This document shows positions 55,249-63,428 of a stretch of DNA of 64,000 nt, in pieces; the first letter of the stretch is position 1; each line of letters begins with the position of its first letter. Position numbers and translations under genes: made by a program. The stretch is from Lewinellaceae bacterium. Lineage in GTDB: Bacteria > Bacteroidota > Bacteroidia > Chitinophagales > Saprospiraceae. Below the pieces are notes generated by a model. The model was not told the origin of the DNA. It saw only the letters and a program-made list of their open reading frames with translations, and did no database searches. Location of the stretch: contig JADJOD010000003.1 in assembly GCA_016713985.1 (NCBI GenBank), positions 62,001 to 126,000 of the forward strand, read 5' to 3'.

Positions 55249-55409
55249 GAGCCTGTCCGAAAACCTCCTTTGAGGCTGAAAAGGCCAGATTATGGAATCA
55301 GTCAAGGCAAATTTTCAGGGCGTAGCCGGGTGCCTGCGGCCTGAAAATTTAACGCCGGAGATTACATAAGATGGGTTTTTCAGGCCAAAGGAGGTTTTCG
55401 GACAGGCTC
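55249..55409. mobile_element. 161-bp inverted-repeat element (C) with TTA target repeat
   Basis: Ends GAGCCTGTCCGAAAACCTCC and its complement are perfect over at least 24 bases (55249-55272 and 55386-55409), with partial pairing further inside. TTA flanks both ends (55246-55248 and 55410-55412), a likely target-site duplication. There is no transposase, so it reads as a miniature element; GAGCCTGTCC-type ends and a 3-bp target resemble IS5-family relatives. It sits directly in front of the BNR gene start and 39 bases from the glycosyltransferase stop. Confidence 0.7.
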
Positions 55410-55451
55410 TTATCGTGCGAAGAAAGGAACTTTGTTCGTATCATTCCAAAA

Positions 55452-57527
55452 CTATCTTATCGACCGGTAAACCTGTTCCACCCGTAAACGGCGCAACTTC
55501 AGATCGTCAAACCAGACCGTTTGCTCCTGAGATGGGTTCCACAGGTAAAATTTTCCCTTTGCGCCGACGACTTTTTCGGGCAGCGTGACCGACATCCGAA
55601 GCAGTCCCCAGCCCGCGCTGTCCTGCCCGACGAGGTTGGCGGGTTCGAAAAAATAGGCTTTTTCAACGTCATCGGCTGAGACGACAATGCCGGCCTCCGC
55701 ATCGGCGGGAAAACGCCAGACGTCAATTTCCAGCCGGTCGAACGGGTGAAAAGTATCGAGCGCCGTTGTGGCGCCAAAAGGCGCGGAAGCATTCAATTTT
55801 ATGGAAAATTGCCCGGACCGCGCTTTTTCGCCGGAACGGGTTTCGCCGTTGGCAGGCCGGGCTCCACCAATGGCCGCATCAAACGCCGTATCGTCGCCGG
55901 TTCTGCGTTCCATGTCGCACTGGAGCGAATCCTGTAATACATAGCTCTTCCGCCGGCTGGCCAGGATGGAATCGCGCCCGGGTGGCAGCCAGCGCCCGAA
56001 CGGCACGCTGAACGCCGGATCGTAGCCGTACACCGGGCCAAACGATACCACCCATTCATCGTCCTGTACAAACCACCAGCTTTTTAAACCCGGCGATTTT
56101 TGCGATGCCGGGCCGGTGGTATGCCAGCCGTTGTATTCAAAACCGCCGTCGATCTTTGATGGTGTAATGCCCTGATTATCAAGCCGCCCCATCGCCGCCC
56201 AACGCGCGCGGTTCCAGGCTAAGTAATCGTGTGTGGCGCTGATGCTGAATGCCGCCAACAGCCCCAAACCCAGCCAGCCGCCCCAGGTAAAACGCCCGTA
56301 CCCCGCACCCAGAAAAAGCAGGAGAAACGGCATCAGGGGGAATAAATACCGGTCGATCAACAGCGAATTAAAACACACAAAACCCAGATAAACCAGCGAA
56401 AAACCGATAGAAAACCGGCGAAGCGATGCCTGCCGCACCGTCATACGGCGGTTGGGATACACGGAAAAAAGCAACCACCCGACACTTCCGGCTGCCAGCC
56501 ATTTTAGTGCTGAAAAAGGCGCGCCGGACAGGTGGAACCCGGCGTTTTCGCCCCAAAAAACGTCTTTCAGCAGCCGGGGGCCGAGGCCGAGGTTGTAAAA
56601 AACGTTTCCGTGGGGAAACTCCGGCCAGGCCATCCGGATGCAATACAGGCCGGCCGGCAGCAGCATCCAGGCGGTCCAACGGTATTGCAGGCGTTTCAGC
56701 GCGTTGCCGGAAAGGGCCGGCAGCAAAAATAAAGCACTCGTCATCAGGGCGATACCGGTACGCGTCGTCGCCATGGAAAATGCCTCGGGATTATGAATAA
56801 AAGTCTCCCATAAATGCCGCAAACCGGTGAACGCAGGGGGCAACTGACCCGTGCTTTTTAACCAGGCGGTAAAAAATTCCACCCCGGCAAAACAAAGCCC
56901 GGCAGGAGTTGCGGCGATCAAAAAATTCCGGCCCGTAAACGGCTGATTATAAAGAAATAAGAGCAAAAAAATACCCGGTGCAATCAGGCCCAGTTGCCGG
57001 ATAAAACACGCCCACAGGGCAAAAAACACGGCGGCGGCCAGGTAGCGCGCGCCGGGTTTTTCCAGCGTTTTCAGAAAAAAATACACACTCCAGATCAATA
57101 CGGCTAAAAAAGGAACATCCGTCATATAACTGTTGGCCAGCACAAACCAAAAAGGGTTGAATGCCAGCAACAGCACAAGACCCCAAACCAGCGGCCGTGA
57201 AAGGTCGGCCCATCTCAGCAAACGGTAAAACCCCGCCAGTCCGAACATAGCCAGGAGCAGGGTGGAAAAACGCAGGGCGGTAAAGGAAAAACCGAAGATT
57301 TTGCAAAACAATGCCCCCCACACGGTATGGGCGATCAGGGTCATGGCCGGCCAGTCGCTGAAAAAAAGCCGGTTTTCGGCAGCCAGCGCGCGGGTATTTT
57401 GCCCGTAGGCCCAGTCGTCGTTGAGCGGGAAATCACCGAGGGGGTTCACGTGCGCCACGGCCGCGCACCAGAGCAGCAACAATATGGCTATATCGAGACA
57501 GGAAGCGGCGATTCTTGGTAAAGGCAC
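55452..57527 (-). CDS. GT39/ArnT-like membrane glycosyltransferase
   Basis: A 691-residue protein with a GT-C type topology: a first helix (IAILLLLWCAAVAHV), then the lumenal/periplasmic loop with the conserved acidic pair DFPLNDDWAYGQNT, and about ten further helices up to residue ~440 (GLVLLLAFNPFWFVLANSYMTDVPFLAVLIWSVYFF, TPAGLCFAGVEFF). The C-terminal ~230 residues are a soluble periplasmic domain that includes a beta-sandwich segment. Such enzymes move a lipid-linked sugar to an acceptor. The start is a GTG at 57527, supported by a -7 box 18 bases upstream. No partner gene is adjacent. Substrate unknown. Confidence 0.75.
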   Translation of the reverse strand: MPLPRIAASCLDIAILLLLWCAAVAHVNPLGDFPLNDDWAYGQNTRALAAENRLFFSDWPAMTLIAHTVWGALFCKIFGFSFTALRFSTLLLAMFGLAGFYRLLRWADLSRPLVWGLVLLLAFNPFWFVLANSYMTDVPFLAVLIWSVYFFLKTLEKPGARYLAAAVFFALWACFIRQLGLIAPGIFLLLFLYNQPFTGRNFLIAATPAGLCFAGVEFFTAWLKSTGQLPPAFTGLRHLWETFIHNPEAFSMATTRTGIALMTSALFLLPALSGNALKRLQYRWTAWMLLPAGLYCIRMAWPEFPHGNVFYNLGLGPRLLKDVFWGENAGFHLSGAPFSALKWLAAGSVGWLLFSVYPNRRMTVRQASLRRFSIGFSLVYLGFVCFNSLLIDRYLFPLMPFLLLFLGAGYGRFTWGGWLGLGLLAAFSISATHDYLAWNRARWAAMGRLDNQGITPSKIDGGFEYNGWHTTGPASQKSPGLKSWWFVQDDEWVVSFGPVYGYDPAFSVPFGRWLPPGRDSILASRRKSYVLQDSLQCDMERRTGDDTAFDAAIGGARPANGETRSGEKARSGQFSIKLNASAPFGATTALDTFHPFDRLEIDVWRFPADAEAGIVVSADDVEKAYFFEPANLVGQDSAGWGLLRMSVTLPEKVVGAKGKFYLWNPSQEQTVWFDDLKLRRLRVEQVYRSIR

Positions 57528-57544
57528 GTCGGGCAGATTTGGAG

Positions 57545-57552
57545 CAAACCTA
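57545..57552 (-). promoter_or_regulatory. -7 promoter box for the glycosyltransferase gene
   Basis: On the minus strand TAGGTTTG at 57552-57545 matches TAnnTTTG and ends 17 bases before the GTG at 57527, supporting that start codon. Confidence 0.45.
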
Positions 57553-57712
57553 CATTTTCACGCGAAAATGTTCCTGAAAATCTGAAATCCCTTAAGTAAT
57601 CAAGCAGAGTTAATGCGACTCATTTTCTTCGGAACATTCTGAAAATGGATCATCCGGACGGAAAAGATTTCCGCCCTACCACTTATGCCGGACGGCGTGT
57701 ATTAAAACCAAT

Positions 57713-57736
57713 AAAAAAGGCCGCCATCCGGCGGCC
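57713..57736 (-). terminator. Intrinsic terminator of the isc operon
   Basis: On the minus strand, GGCCGCC-GGAT-GGCGGCC forms a perfect 7-bp GC stem with a 4-base loop and is followed by six T. It lies 45 bases after the iscA stop, the end of the isc operon. Confidence 0.85.
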
Positions 57737-57781
57737 TCTGGATTTTATAAATCGTTATAAACCAATTGGTTTGTTCAGTTT

Positions 57782-58108
57782 TTACACCGCAAAACTTTCG
57801 CCGCATCCACAAGTGCGCGTGGCATTCGGGTTGTTGAAAGAAAAACCTTTGCCGTCCAATCCGCCGGAAAACTCCAGCGTGGTATTGAACAGGTAAAGGA
57901 AACTCTTCAGGTCGGTCACCACTTTTACACCGTTGTCTTCAAAAACCTGGTCGTTGGGTTTTGACTCGTTGTCGAAGTCCATTTTATAAGACAGACCCGA
58001 ACATCCGCCGCTGACGACGCTGACGCGGATGAAAAAATCTTCCTTGATCGCACCGGTTTGGCGGATTTCCTGTATTTTTTGTTTGGCACTTTCGGCTACA
58101 AAAATCAT
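57782..58108 (-). CDS. iscA: Iron-sulfur assembly protein IscA/HesB family
   Basis: A 108-residue A-type iron-sulfur carrier starting at ATG 58108 (MIFVAESAKQKIQEIRQ). The three metal-binding cysteines are Cys36 (VVSGGCSGLSYKM) and Cys100/Cys102 (TRTCGCGESFAV). It receives clusters from IscU and passes them to target enzymes. A longer frame runs to 58237 through the heptamer repeat, but that extension is not part of the family. Last gene of the operon iscS - small ORF - iscU - iscA, with an intrinsic terminator 45 bases downstream. Confidence 0.92.
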   Translation of the reverse strand: MIFVAESAKQKIQEIRQTGAIKEDFFIRVSVVSGGCSGLSYKMDFDNESKPNDQVFEDNGVKVVTDLKSFLYLFNTTLEFSGGLDGKGFSFNNPNATRTCGCGESFAV

Positions 58109-58109
58109 G

Positions 58110-58151
58110 ACGGTGGACGGTGGACGGTAGACGGTGGACGGTGGACGGTGT
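58110..58151. repeat. Heptamer (ACGGTGG) array between iscU and iscA
   Basis: Six tandem ACGGTGG-type heptamers, one as ACGGTAG, fill the gap between iscU and iscA. This is the same heptamer family, in reverse complement, as the large array at 61.5-61.7 kb. Its length varies the distance between the two genes but not their coding. Confidence 0.8.
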
Positions 58152-58154
58152 TGT

Positions 58155-58574
58155 TCAGGCGGAAACTTCGGCGTTTGCAGCGTTTGCGGTAATGCCGTTT
58201 TTTTCCTGGTAATCTTTGATGGCGGCTTTGATGGCATCTTCTGCCAGCACGGAGCAGTGGATTTTGACGGGTGGTAAGGCCAGTTCTTCCACGATGTCCA
58301 TGTTGTCGATTTTCATCGCGTCGTCTAGGCTTTTGCCCTTGAGCCACTCGGTAGCGAGGGAGGAAGAGGCGATGGCGGAGCCGCAGCCGAAGGTTTTGAA
58401 TTTTTCATCGTGGATAACGCCGGTTACTTCGTCCACTTCGATCTGGAGGCGCATGACGTCGCCGCATTCGGGAGCGCCGACGAGGCCCGTACCTACGTTT
58501 TTCGCGTCTTTGTTCAACACGCCGACATTGCGCGGGTTTTTAAAATGTTCGAGTACTTTTTCACTGTAAGCCAT
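58155..58574 (-). CDS. iscU: Iron-sulfur scaffold protein IscU
   Basis: A 139-residue scaffold with the family's three cysteines: Cys37 in VGAPECGDVMRLQ, Cys64 in TFGCGSAIASSS and Cys107 in LPPVKIHCSVLAEDAIKAAI, the last also containing the HscA-binding LPPVK motif. It builds iron-sulfur clusters with sulfur delivered by IscS. It lies between a short 35-residue frame and the iscA gene. The C-terminal NGITANAANAEVSA tail is not conserved. Confidence 0.95.
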   Translation of the reverse strand: MAYSEKVLEHFKNPRNVGVLNKDAKNVGTGLVGAPECGDVMRLQIEVDEVTGVIHDEKFKTFGCGSAIASSSLATEWLKGKSLDDAMKIDNMDIVEELALPPVKIHCSVLAEDAIKAAIKDYQEKNGITANAANAEVSA

Positions 58575-58643
58575 ATTACGGTTGCTTTGACTTGTGGTTT
58601 GATTTGTTGATTCGGAACGGTTATTTGAAAAATAGCGGCCTGC

Positions 58644-58751
58644 TTATCCTGATTTCTTTTTGGTGATCGAATAAATCAAACCTTTAACAAAATAATAAAT
58701 CCGGTAGATCAGCTGCGTAAAAGGATCGGGCGGACTTTGTATCGGACTCAT
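58644..58751 (-). CDS. Small conserved-looking ORF between iscS and iscU
   Basis: A 35-codon frame (starts MSPIQSPPDPF, contains LIYRIYYFVKGLIYSIT, ends KKKSG) lies in the iscS-iscU gap in the operon orientation. The central part is hydrophobic and could be a single membrane or amphipathic helix with a basic end. I do not know a family; it could also be non-coding. The 36-codon length and operon position make it worth listing. Confidence 0.35.
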   Translation of the reverse strand: MSPIQSPPDPFTQLIYRIYYFVKGLIYSITKKKSG

Positions 58752-58821
58752 AATCAATGAATTGAGTAGTGATCAAGGGCAAACCCGCCTGCACTAAGGT
58801 TTCGGCGGGTAAAATGACCCG

Positions 58822-60042
58822 TCAATGTGCGCTCCATTCTATCTTCGTCAGATCCACGCCGTCTTTATACATCTCCCAGATCGGACTGAGTTCGCGCATG
58901 TGGTTCACCCCTTCCGAAACCGCCTTGACGGCAAAATCCACGTCTTCTTCGGTGGTAAAACGCCCGAGTGAAAAACGAATGGAAGAGTGCGCCAGGTCGT
59001 CGCCGAGGCCCATCGCCACCAGCACGTAGGAAGGCTCCAGTGAAGCGGACGTACAAGCCGACCCCGAGGAAACGGCGATATGCTGGTTGAAAGTCATCAT
59101 CAGGCCTTCTCCTTCCACGTGTTTAAACGAAATGTTCGTGACGTGTGGCATCCGGCTGTCGATGTTGCCGTTTATTTTGGTTTCTTCTAATTGGATCAGC
59201 GCGTTTTGCAGTTTGTCGCGCAGGCGGCTGACCCGTTCTGCGTCCTGCTGCATTTCATTTTTGGCAATTTCGGCGGCTTTGCCAAATCCCACGATACCCG
59301 GCACGTTGAGGGTGCCGGAACGCATGCCGCGCTCATGACCGCCGCCGTCTATTTGGGCAGTCACTTTGACCCGCGGGTTTTTGCGGCTGACGTACAGGGC
59401 GCCGACACCTTTCGGGCCGTACATTTTGTGCGCGGAAAACGACATCAGGTGAACACCCGTCTCGCGGGGGTGTGTCGGGATTTTGCCGACGGCCTGTGTG
59501 GCGTCGCTGTGGAACAAAACGCCGTGTTTTTCGCACAACTGCGCGATTTCTTTCATCGGCTGGATAACGCCGGTTTCGTTGTTGGCCCACATCACCGAAA
59601 CAAGGATCGTTGTCGGTTTGATGGCGGCTTCCAGCTCGGCAAGGTCAACGAGCCCGTCTTCCTTTACTTTCAGGAACGTAATTTCCGCGCCCGCTTTTTC
59701 TAAGTGTTTGCAGGTATCTAAGATGGCCTTGTGCTCGGTTTCCAGCGTAATAATATGGTTGCCTTTCCGGGCGTACATCTCGAATACGCCCTTCAGTGCC
59801 AGGTTGTTGCTTTCCGTTGCGCCGGAAGTAAAAATGATTTCCTTGTCTTCCACGTCCAGCAAAGCGGCGATCTGTTCGCGGGCATAATCAACGGCGTCTT
59901 CCGCTTCCCATCCGTATTGATGGCTCCTGCTGGCGGCATTTCCGTGTTTTTCATAAAAATAAGGAACCATAGCGTCCACAACACGCGGGTCGCAGGGTGT
60001 GGTGGCGTTATTGTCTAAATAGATAAGGCGATGCTGGTTCAT
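58822..60042 (-). CDS. iscS: Cysteine desulfurase IscS
   Basis: A 406-residue class V PLP enzyme that removes sulfur from cysteine and gives it to IscU. Motifs are YLDNNATTPCDPRVVDAM at the N-terminus, FTSGATESNNLALKG, the PLP Lys in MSFSAHKMYGPKGVG, and the catalytic cysteine loop SSGSACTSASLEPSYVL, followed by SIRFSLGRFTTEEDVDF. It is the first gene of the isc operon, with a -7 box 30 bases upstream of the ATG at 60042. There is no IscR binding motif that I could recognise. Confidence 0.95.
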   Translation of the reverse strand: MNQHRLIYLDNNATTPCDPRVVDAMVPYFYEKHGNAASRSHQYGWEAEDAVDYAREQIAALLDVEDKEIIFTSGATESNNLALKGVFEMYARKGNHIITLETEHKAILDTCKHLEKAGAEITFLKVKEDGLVDLAELEAAIKPTTILVSVMWANNETGVIQPMKEIAQLCEKHGVLFHSDATQAVGKIPTHPRETGVHLMSFSAHKMYGPKGVGALYVSRKNPRVKVTAQIDGGGHERGMRSGTLNVPGIVGFGKAAEIAKNEMQQDAERVSRLRDKLQNALIQLEETKINGNIDSRMPHVTNISFKHVEGEGLMMTFNQHIAVSSGSACTSASLEPSYVLVAMGLGDDLAHSSIRFSLGRFTTEEDVDFAVKAVSEGVNHMRELSPIWEMYKDGVDLTKIEWSAH

Positions 60043-60069
60043 GTATGTTTATTTAGATTGAATCAACCG

Positions 60070-60077
60070 CAAAGATA
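60070..60077 (-). promoter_or_regulatory. -7 promoter box of the isc operon
   Basis: On the minus strand, TATCTTTG at 60077-60070 matches TAnnTTTG and ends 27 bases before the iscS ATG. The mutA promoter lies in the opposite direction in the same gap. Confidence 0.5.
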
Positions 60078-60157
60078 ACAGGTTCCGGAGAAAAAGGTTC
60101 TTCCAAAAAGAATGAATTATGTATACAATTTGATGAAATTGCAGCGGGCGGAAATTT

Positions 60158-60165
60158 TACATTTG
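60158..60165 (+). promoter_or_regulatory. -7 promoter box for mutA
   Basis: TACATTTG matches TAnnTTTG. It lies 24 bases before the ATG at 60190 and downstream of the ATG at 60112, so it argues for the shorter protein. Confidence 0.45.
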
Positions 60166-60189
60166 CCTCAAAATGAAGGAATGCATACC

Positions 60190-61335
60190 ATGAAGTCCGG
60201 AAGTGATCTTTTTGCCGAATTTCCGCCGGTCAGCAAAGCGGAGTGGATAAAAAAAATTGTCAAAGACCTGAAAGACAGGCCCCTGGAAGACCTGGACTGG
60301 CAAATGCCGGAAGGCCTCCGGGTGTCGCCTCTGGTACACGCCGACGATTTTCAGGAGCCGCCCCTGCCCATGTTTTCCCAGTCGCAGCCCTGGGAAATCT
60401 GCGAAGAAGTGGCGGCCGGCGACCCTGCGGCAGCCAACCGCCAGTCGCTCGATGCCCTGGAAGGTGGTGTGGAGGGTTTGCAGTTTCACCTGGAACAAAC
60501 CCCTGACGCGTCTTTTTTGGCCCAAATGTTCGACGGTATCCATCCCGACTACATCGGTCTGCACTTTTCGGGACCCGGGGTTTCCGGCAATCCCGGGGCC
60601 GTGCTGGCCGGTCTCGAATCGCTGGCAAAAACCAAAGGCATTTCCACGGCGAACCTGCGCGGTTCACTGGCTTTCGACCCCGCTTCCGCAGCCGGTATTG
60701 TGGACTGGCGTTATCTGGCCGATCTGCTGGTGTATACCCGCGAAAAGTTTCCGGGGTTTAAATTGGTGACCATCAGCGCCTCAACCGACGGGGGGGGCGA
60801 AACGCAGCAGGGACCGGGGTTGGCTCCTCTCCTGCAAAAAGGAAACCGCTACCTCGAACAACTCACCCACCGCGGTATACCCGCTGCGGAAGCCGCCGGT
60901 ACGATGCTGTTTCAAATATCTGCAGGGCAGCGTTATTTTTTCGAAATTGCCCGTATTCGCGCTTTTAAATTGCTGTGGATCAATGTTTTGAAGGCCTGGA
61001 ATGCGCCGTTGAAATACCCGGACGTGGCGGTATGTTTCAACCCGGCCGTATATTCCGACGACCTGTATACCAATATGATACGCGGCACTACAATGGCGAT
61101 GTCGGCGGTGCTGGGTGGCGCCGACCACCTGACCGTACTGCCGTATGATGCGGGGAGGACGGCGCAGGCGACGTATCCGCAGACATTCAGCCGTCGTATC
61201 GCCCGCAACGTGCAGCACCTGCTCAAAATGGAGAGCGGCTTCGACCAGGTCGCCGATCCGGCGGCCGGCAGTTATTATATCGAAAAACTGACGCTGCAAG
61301 TGGCGGAGCAGGCCTGGGAGGAAGCGTTTAAATAA
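60190..61335 (+). CDS. mutA: Methylmalonyl-CoA mutase small (beta) subunit, C-terminally short
   Basis: A 381-residue protein matching the N-terminal TIM-barrel part of the non-catalytic small subunit of methylmalonyl-CoA mutase: ELFAEFPPVSKAEWIKKIVKDLKD-like start, ISPL-type APL..DDF, GIHPDYIGLHFSGPG, PGFKLVTISASTDGGGETQQ, ISAGQRYFFEIARIRAFKLLW and TYPQTFSRRIARNVQHLLKMESGFDQVADPAAGSYYIE. The partner catalytic subunit is not in the window. Small subunits usually run further (a B12-like domain); this one stops at WEEAFK, so it is either a natural short form or truncated. The heptamer array follows. It would carry out propionate-succinate interconversion with its partner. Confidence 0.82.
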   Translation: MKSGSDLFAEFPPVSKAEWIKKIVKDLKDRPLEDLDWQMPEGLRVSPLVHADDFQEPPLPMFSQSQPWEICEEVAAGDPAAANRQSLDALEGGVEGLQFHLEQTPDASFLAQMFDGIHPDYIGLHFSGPGVSGNPGAVLAGLESLAKTKGISTANLRGSLAFDPASAAGIVDWRYLADLLVYTREKFPGFKLVTISASTDGGGETQQGPGLAPLLQKGNRYLEQLTHRGIPAAEAAGTMLFQISAGQRYFFEIARIRAFKLLWINVLKAWNAPLKYPDVAVCFNPAVYSDDLYTNMIRGTTMAMSAVLGGADHLTVLPYDAGRTAQATYPQTFSRRIARNVQHLLKMESGFDQVADPAAGSYYIEKLTLQVAEQAWEEAFK

Positions 61336-61464
61336 TGGATGCGAATCAAGGATTTAAAAGCGCAAATTTTTGATTTTCAATAACTTATTCAAGCGAACGT
61401 TTGAAGCCGTACCTGACTCGCTCATTCAAAAAGTCTCTTCAACAAATAAAATCATATCCACTTC

Positions 61465-61728
61465 ACCACCGTCCACCGCCCACCGCCCACCGTCCACCGC
61501 CCACCGCCCACCGTCCACCGTCCACCGTCCACCGTCCACCGTCCACCGTCCACCGCCCACCGCCCACCGCCCACCGTCCACCGTCCACCGTCCACCGTCC
61601 ACCGTCTACCGTCCACCGTCCACCGTCCACCGTCCACCGTCTACCGTCCACCGTCCACCGTCCACCGTCCACCGTCCACCGTCCACCGTCCACCGTCCAC
61701 CGTCCACCGTCCACCGTCCACCGTCCCT
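61465..61728. repeat. About 37 tandem CCACCGT heptamers before an FAH-family gene
   Basis: CCACCGT units, with variants CCACCGC and CTACCGT, run without interruption for about 260 bases and end one base before the ATG at 61729. It is the same family, in the opposite orientation, as the array between iscU and iscA. The remaining part of the 390-bp gap (61336-61464) shows no gene. Heptamers are not frame-preserving, so translated frames through it are not meaningful. Confidence 0.9.
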
Positions 61729-62341
61729 ATGAAAATATTCTGCATCGGCCGCAACTACGTCGACCACGCCAAAGAACTCAACAACCCCGTACCTTCCGAG
61801 CCGCTCATTTTTATGAAGCCGCCCACGGCTTTGGTATTGAACAACCGGCCGTTTTTTTACCCGGATTTTACCAAGGACCTGCATTACGAAGGTGAAATTG
61901 TCCTGCGGGTCAGTAAAAACGGCCGGTCCGTCCAGCCCGAATTTGCCTCCCGGTACTACGACGCCGTGGCTTTCGGCATCGACTTTACCGCCCGCGACGT
62001 GCAGGACAAATTGAAATCAAAAGGCCATCCCTGGGAAATCGCCAAAGGGTTTGACCGCTCGGCGCCGGTGAGCCGGTTTATCGCGCTGGAGGAGTTAAAA
62101 AACGCGCAAGACATTCATTTTCAATTAAAAAAGAATGGTGTCGTTGTGCAGGACGGCCATACCCGCGACCTGATATTTACGTTCGATACCCTGATTTGCC
62201 ACATTTCCCGCTATTTCACGTTGCACAAGGGCGATTATATTTTTTACCGGCACCCCTGCGGGTGTGGGGCCCGTGCAGATCGGCGATGTGCTGGAAGGCA
62301 GTATCGAAGGGGCGGAAATGTTGCGGTGCGCGGTGCGATGA
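61729..62341 (+). CDS. Fumarylacetoacetate hydrolase (FAH) family protein, frameshifted
   Basis: About 204 residues. Starts MKIFCIGRNYVDHAKELNNPVP and shows FAH-family motifs: the metal-binding EGEIVLRVSKNGR, AFGIDFTARDVQDKLKSKGHPWEIAKGFDRSAP and, after a break, GDYIFTGTPAGVGPVQIGDVLEG. The break is at T6 62240-62245: one T fewer restores TGTPAGVG and gives the natural end ...MLRCAVR at 62341. Left uncorrected, the frame runs to 62436. FAH-superfamily enzymes cleave C-C bonds or isomerise/hydrolyse small keto acids such as acylpyruvates; this short form resembles acylpyruvase types. Its ATG directly follows the heptamer array. Confidence 0.85.
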
Positions 62342-62383
62342 GGGGTTCTGCGGGAAACCCCTTCTCTTCGCACGAAACCCCGC

Positions 62384-63268
62384 TCACTTCCCAAACACCC
62401 CCGACGACAAATACCGGTCGCCGCGGTCGCAGATGATACAGACGACCACCCCTTCGTCGAGGGTTTCCACCAATTTGCCGACGGCCGCCACCGCTCCGCC
62501 GCTGCTCACTCCGCCGAAAATGGCGTCTTCCCGGGCGAGCCGGCGCATCATGGCCACTGCTTCGCCCTGCGACACATCGATGATCTGATCCACCCGTTCG
62601 CGTTCAAAAATTTTGGGCAAAAACTCAGGCGACCAGCGCCGGATGCCGGGAATGCTCGAACCTTCGACGGGTTGTACCCCCACAATCTGCACCGACGGGT
62701 TTTGTTCTTTTAAAAAACGCGACACCCCCATGATGGTGCCGGTGGTACCCATCGAGGATACAAAATGAGTGATTTGCCCCGCCGTGTCGCGCCAAATCTC
62801 CGGGCCGGTGCCCTGGTAGTGTGCGCGCCAGTTGTCGGGGTTGGCGAATTGATTGAGCATCAGGTAGTTGCCACCGGCGGTCATTTCTTCGGCCAGTTCG
62901 CGCGAATATTCGATGGTACGCGCCGCGGGCGTCAGGATCACTTCGGCTCCGTAAGCTTCCATGGTCTGCACCCGTTCTTCCGTGGAATTGTCGGGCATCA
63001 GAAGGGTAATTTCGACGCCGAACAGGCGGGCGATCATGGCTAAGGCGATACCGGTATTGCCACTGGTGGCCTCTATCAATTTCATGCCGGGCCGGAGTTC
63101 ACCGCGGTCCAGCGCGCCTTTGATCATGCCGTAAGCCGCCCGGTCTTTTACGCTGCCGCCGGGGTTTTGGCCCTCTAATTTTCCAAATATTTTTACACCC
63201 GGCTTGCCGACGGACATTTTTATTTCCACAAGCGGGGTATTGCCGATGAGATTGCTGATGTTTGTCAT
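62384..63268 (-). CDS. cysM: Cysteine synthase B (O-acetylserine sulfhydrylase), CysM type
   Basis: A 294-residue fold-type II PLP enzyme that makes cysteine from O-acetylserine and sulfide or thiosulfate. Motifs are IGNTPLVEIK, the PLP Lys41 in EGQNPGGSVKDRAAYGMI, EATSGNTGIALAMIA, LLMPDNSTEERVQTMEAYGAEV and THFVSSMGTTGTIMGVSRFL, then VGVQPVEGSSIPGIRRW and GVSSGGAVA. The close match of the EGSSIPGIRRW and GGVSSGGAVA segments to Escherichia coli CysM, and its length, argue for CysM over CysK. It appears monocistronic, convergent with the FAH gene. Confidence 0.92.
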   Translation of the reverse strand: MTNISNLIGNTPLVEIKMSVGKPGVKIFGKLEGQNPGGSVKDRAAYGMIKGALDRGELRPGMKLIEATSGNTGIALAMIARLFGVEITLLMPDNSTEERVQTMEAYGAEVILTPAARTIEYSRELAEEMTAGGNYLMLNQFANPDNWRAHYQGTGPEIWRDTAGQITHFVSSMGTTGTIMGVSRFLKEQNPSVQIVGVQPVEGSSIPGIRRWSPEFLPKIFERERVDQIIDVSQGEAVAMMRRLAREDAIFGGVSSGGAVAAVGKLVETLDEGVVVCIICDRGDRYLSSGVFGK

Positions 63269-63428
63269 GAGATCAATATGATGGATAAGAATAAAACCTG
63301 CTGGAAAACAAACTTTTCAGCAAAATGCAAAACCTGCGCCGCGAAAATTCAAAAATTGTGTGAAAAATATGACCTTTCGGGCTGTTGACCTGAATTACTT
63401 AAAATCTTCACTTCAAAAATTCAACTTC

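Noticed and set aside
60112..60189. Earlier start for the mutase small subunit
   Set aside because: The -7 box at 60158 lies inside this extension and the family alignment starts at about 60190.
61452..61728. Open frames in both strands through the CCACCGT heptamers
   Set aside because: Seven-base units without stop codons give endless frames (RPPSTVH or GRWTVDG). They have no other coding evidence.
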